Shown: in pieces, positions 63,881-64,000 of the stretch
Numbering within the stretch: position 1 is the first letter of the stretch
Layout: the number at the start of each line of letters is the position of its first letter
Assembly (NCBI RefSeq): GCF_047731265.1
Contig: NZ_CP159835.1
Location: 3,720,001 to 3,784,000, forward strand
Origin: Patiriisocius sp047731265
GTDB lineage: Bacteria > Bacteroidota > Bacteroidia > Flavobacteriales > Flavobacteriaceae
DNA length: 64,000 bases
Reading direction: 5' to 3'
Notes under the pieces: model-generated
The model's input: only the letters and a program-made list of their open reading frames with translations
The model's database searches: none
Told to the model about the DNA's origin: nothing
Made by a program: the position numbers and the translations under genes

Positions 63881-64000
63881 GTGAAAGTACATGAAAAATA
63901 TATGGCGCGCTGCATTCAATTAGCAAAAAATGGACTTGGGACCACGTATCCAAATCCCTTGGTGGGTTGTGTCTTAGTTCATAATAATGCAATCATTGGA
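63881..64000 (+). CDS. ribD: Riboflavin biosynthesis protein RibD, N-terminal part (cut by the window end)
   Basis: The last 120 bp encode the first 40 residues of RibD: after the start come KYMARCIQLAKNG and TYPNPLVGCVLVHNN, typical for the deaminase domain. The start is a GTG at 63881, which gives the family N-terminus; an in-frame ATG at 63902 would cut it. RibD deaminates and reduces the pyrimidine intermediate of riboflavin synthesis. The rest lies beyond the window. Confidence 0.88.
   Translation, partial: MKVHEKYMARCIQLAKNGLGTTYPNPLVGCVLVHNNAIIG

Overview
The window is AT-rich chromosomal DNA from a member of the Bacteroidota, very probably a marine-type Flavobacteriaceae. Supporting signs are two large secreted proteins with type IX secretion (T9SS) C-terminal sorting domains, an RprX/RprY-like two-component pair, Bacteroidota-type RpoZ, BamD and DUF4835 genes in one run, TTG/GTG starts without clear Shine-Dalgarno sites, and a Wza/Wzc-type capsule export pair. 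I cannot assign a genus.

Layout. 1-6.4 kb (+): 3-hydroxyacyl-CoA dehydrogenase, DUF1015 protein, YggS, an exonuclease/GIY-YIG fusion, a voltage-sensor potassium channel with a C-terminal zinc ribbon, and miaA, closed by a hairpin shared with the convergent strand. 6.4-11.4 kb (-): response regulator, histidine kinase, coaE, a YbbR-like protein and a family 2 glycosyltransferase. 11.4-21.2 kb (-): two giant tandem paralogous T9SS surface proteins (1510 and 1600 aa) built from P-domains, FN3-like and CUB-like modules. They arose by a tandem duplication that also copied the 5' end of the neighbouring glycosyltransferase gene. 21.3-28.8 kb (-): core genes fabI, recN, DUF4835, coaBC, rpoZ, bamD, dapA and DUF6913.

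29.8-56.8 kb is a surface-polysaccharide locus. Wza-like and Wzc-like export genes (+) are followed, on the opposite strand, by glycosyltransferases, an EpsG-type polymerase, a flippase, a WbsX-like protein, a pseudaminic-acid-type nonulosonate block (PseC, PseF, PseH and PseI homologues), modification enzymes (formyltransferase-like, ATP-grasp, PIG-L deacetylase, metallophosphoesterase, SDR, hexapeptide transferase), an acyltransferase, a methyltransferase, an AlkP-superfamily protein and a WecA/MraY-type initiating transferase. Decayed genes lie inside it: a Wzi-like protein, a hexapeptide acyltransferase and a propeller-like C-terminus. The locus sits between a roughly 200-bp degraded copy of the 3' end of ligA (about 28.80-29.00 kb) and the intact ligA (57.3-59.4 kb), in direct orientation. 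This suggests it was inserted or exchanged at the dapA-DUF6913-ligA junction.

59.4-61.8 kb holds two clear pseudogenes, a T9SS secreted protein with four in-frame stops and an aquaporin. 61.9-64 kb returns to core genes: a LOG-family protein, prmC, a GNAT acetyltransferase and the start of ribD.

The best candidate for something undescribed is the nonulosonate block. It lacks recognisable PseB and PseG, yet carries a compact set of modification genes, including a formyltransferase-like protein whose catalytic Asn appears to be replaced by Val. No tRNA, rRNA, CRISPR array, integrase or insertion sequence was recognised.
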